Positions 63,891 through 64,000 of a stretch of 64,000 bases of DNA are shown here, in pieces (the first letter of the stretch is position 1; each line of letters begins with the position of its first letter). The notes under the pieces were generated by a model. The model was not told where the DNA came from and did no database searches. It was given only the letters and a program-made list of their open reading frames with translations. The position numbers and the translations under genes are program-made. Source of the DNA: Photobacterium sanctipauli (GTDB taxonomy: Bacteria; Pseudomonadota; Gammaproteobacteria; Enterobacterales; Vibrionaceae); assembly GCF_003026495.1 (NCBI RefSeq), contig NZ_PYMA01000002.1, forward strand, positions 186,001-250,000. Direction: 5' to 3'.

Positions 63891-64000
63891 TGAACGGTAG
63901 GATTTGACAAGTTTCAATAGCCTAATCGATTGATAATAAGGTCACAGCCCGAAAGTTTGTCGCCAACATCTCTGTGCTGTTTCTGTATAATCAAGGCAAA

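Noticed and set aside
1..64000. tRNA, rRNA, CRISPR arrays, intact insertion sequences or integron attC sites
   Set aside because: No cloverleaf, no rRNA-like segment, no regularly spaced repeats and no transposase or integrase gene were found by reading the sequence.

Overview
The window is a contiguous piece of a gammaproteobacterial chromosome, most likely from the Vibrionaceae (Photobacterium, Grimontia or Enterovibrio type). The reasons are the smtA/cmoM-mukF-mukE-mukB condensin locus, the hinT-ycfL-lpoB-thiK-ycfP-ndh and lolCDE-comEC-msbA-lpxK-ycaR-kdsB orders, a PilZ-mfd-csiV operon as in Vibrio cholerae, and a torECA operon with the Vibrio/Shewanella-type torE gene. No rRNA, tRNA, CRISPR array, prophage or intact transposon was seen. 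The assignment rests on gene content and protein similarity recalled from known families; no search was run.

Layout. 1-7.1 kb: end of hinT, a run of envelope lipoproteins (COG3014 protein, YcfL, LpoB, a DUF6279 protein), thiamine kinase ThiK, YcfP and NADH dehydrogenase Ndh with FNR-like sites upstream. 7.1-13.4 kb, minus strand: FKBP isomerase, a GNAT acetyltransferase, and the PilZ-mfd-csiV operon. 13.6-23.8 kb: lipoprotein release (lolCDE), DUF2062 protein, DNA uptake protein ComEC, lipid A/Kdo genes msbA-lpxK-ycaR-kdsB. 23.8-25.3 kb: an AT-rich stretch with one orphan membrane protein gene, followed by a structured RNA relic resembling the 5' part of a group II intron, placed directly behind a terminator hairpin. 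25.3-35.6 kb: cystine transporter TcyP, ElyC, CmoM and the MukFEB condensin.

35.6-55.1 kb is an accessory stretch lying between mukB and ldtD, which are neighbours in enteric bacteria. It holds a DUF4382-like lipoprotein, a Sel1-repeat protein, the TMAO respiration operon torECA, two divergent PEP-CTERM-type surface protein genes that each carry a sigma-54 type -24/-12 promoter, a truncated haemoglobin, two close TSUP-transporter paralogues around a racemase and a HypT-like LysR regulator, another LysR and a MarR regulator, and an operon with a promoter-overlapping Fur-type site encoding imelysin, a di-haem oxidoreductase, a second imelysin lipoprotein and a DUF1513 protein. 55.2-64 kb returns to the enteric-like order: L,D-transpeptidase LdtD, MepK, GloC, then DUF2982, two small Vibrionaceae-type proteins, AspC, a 73-residue membrane protein behind FNR and NsrR-like sites, an enoyl-CoA hydratase homologue and a tiny lipoprotein.

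Themes: cell-envelope assembly (LpoB, CsiV, Lol, MsbA, LpxK, KdsB, ElyC, LdtD, MepK) dominates the core; the accessory part adds anaerobic respiration, iron-linked periplasmic proteins and probable extracellular surface proteins. The strongest candidates for something not yet described are the sigma-54 controlled PEP-CTERM pair at 42.2-44.3 kb, the intron-like RNA relic at 24.9-25.3 kb, and the FNR/NsrR-controlled small membrane protein at 62.5-62.8 kb.
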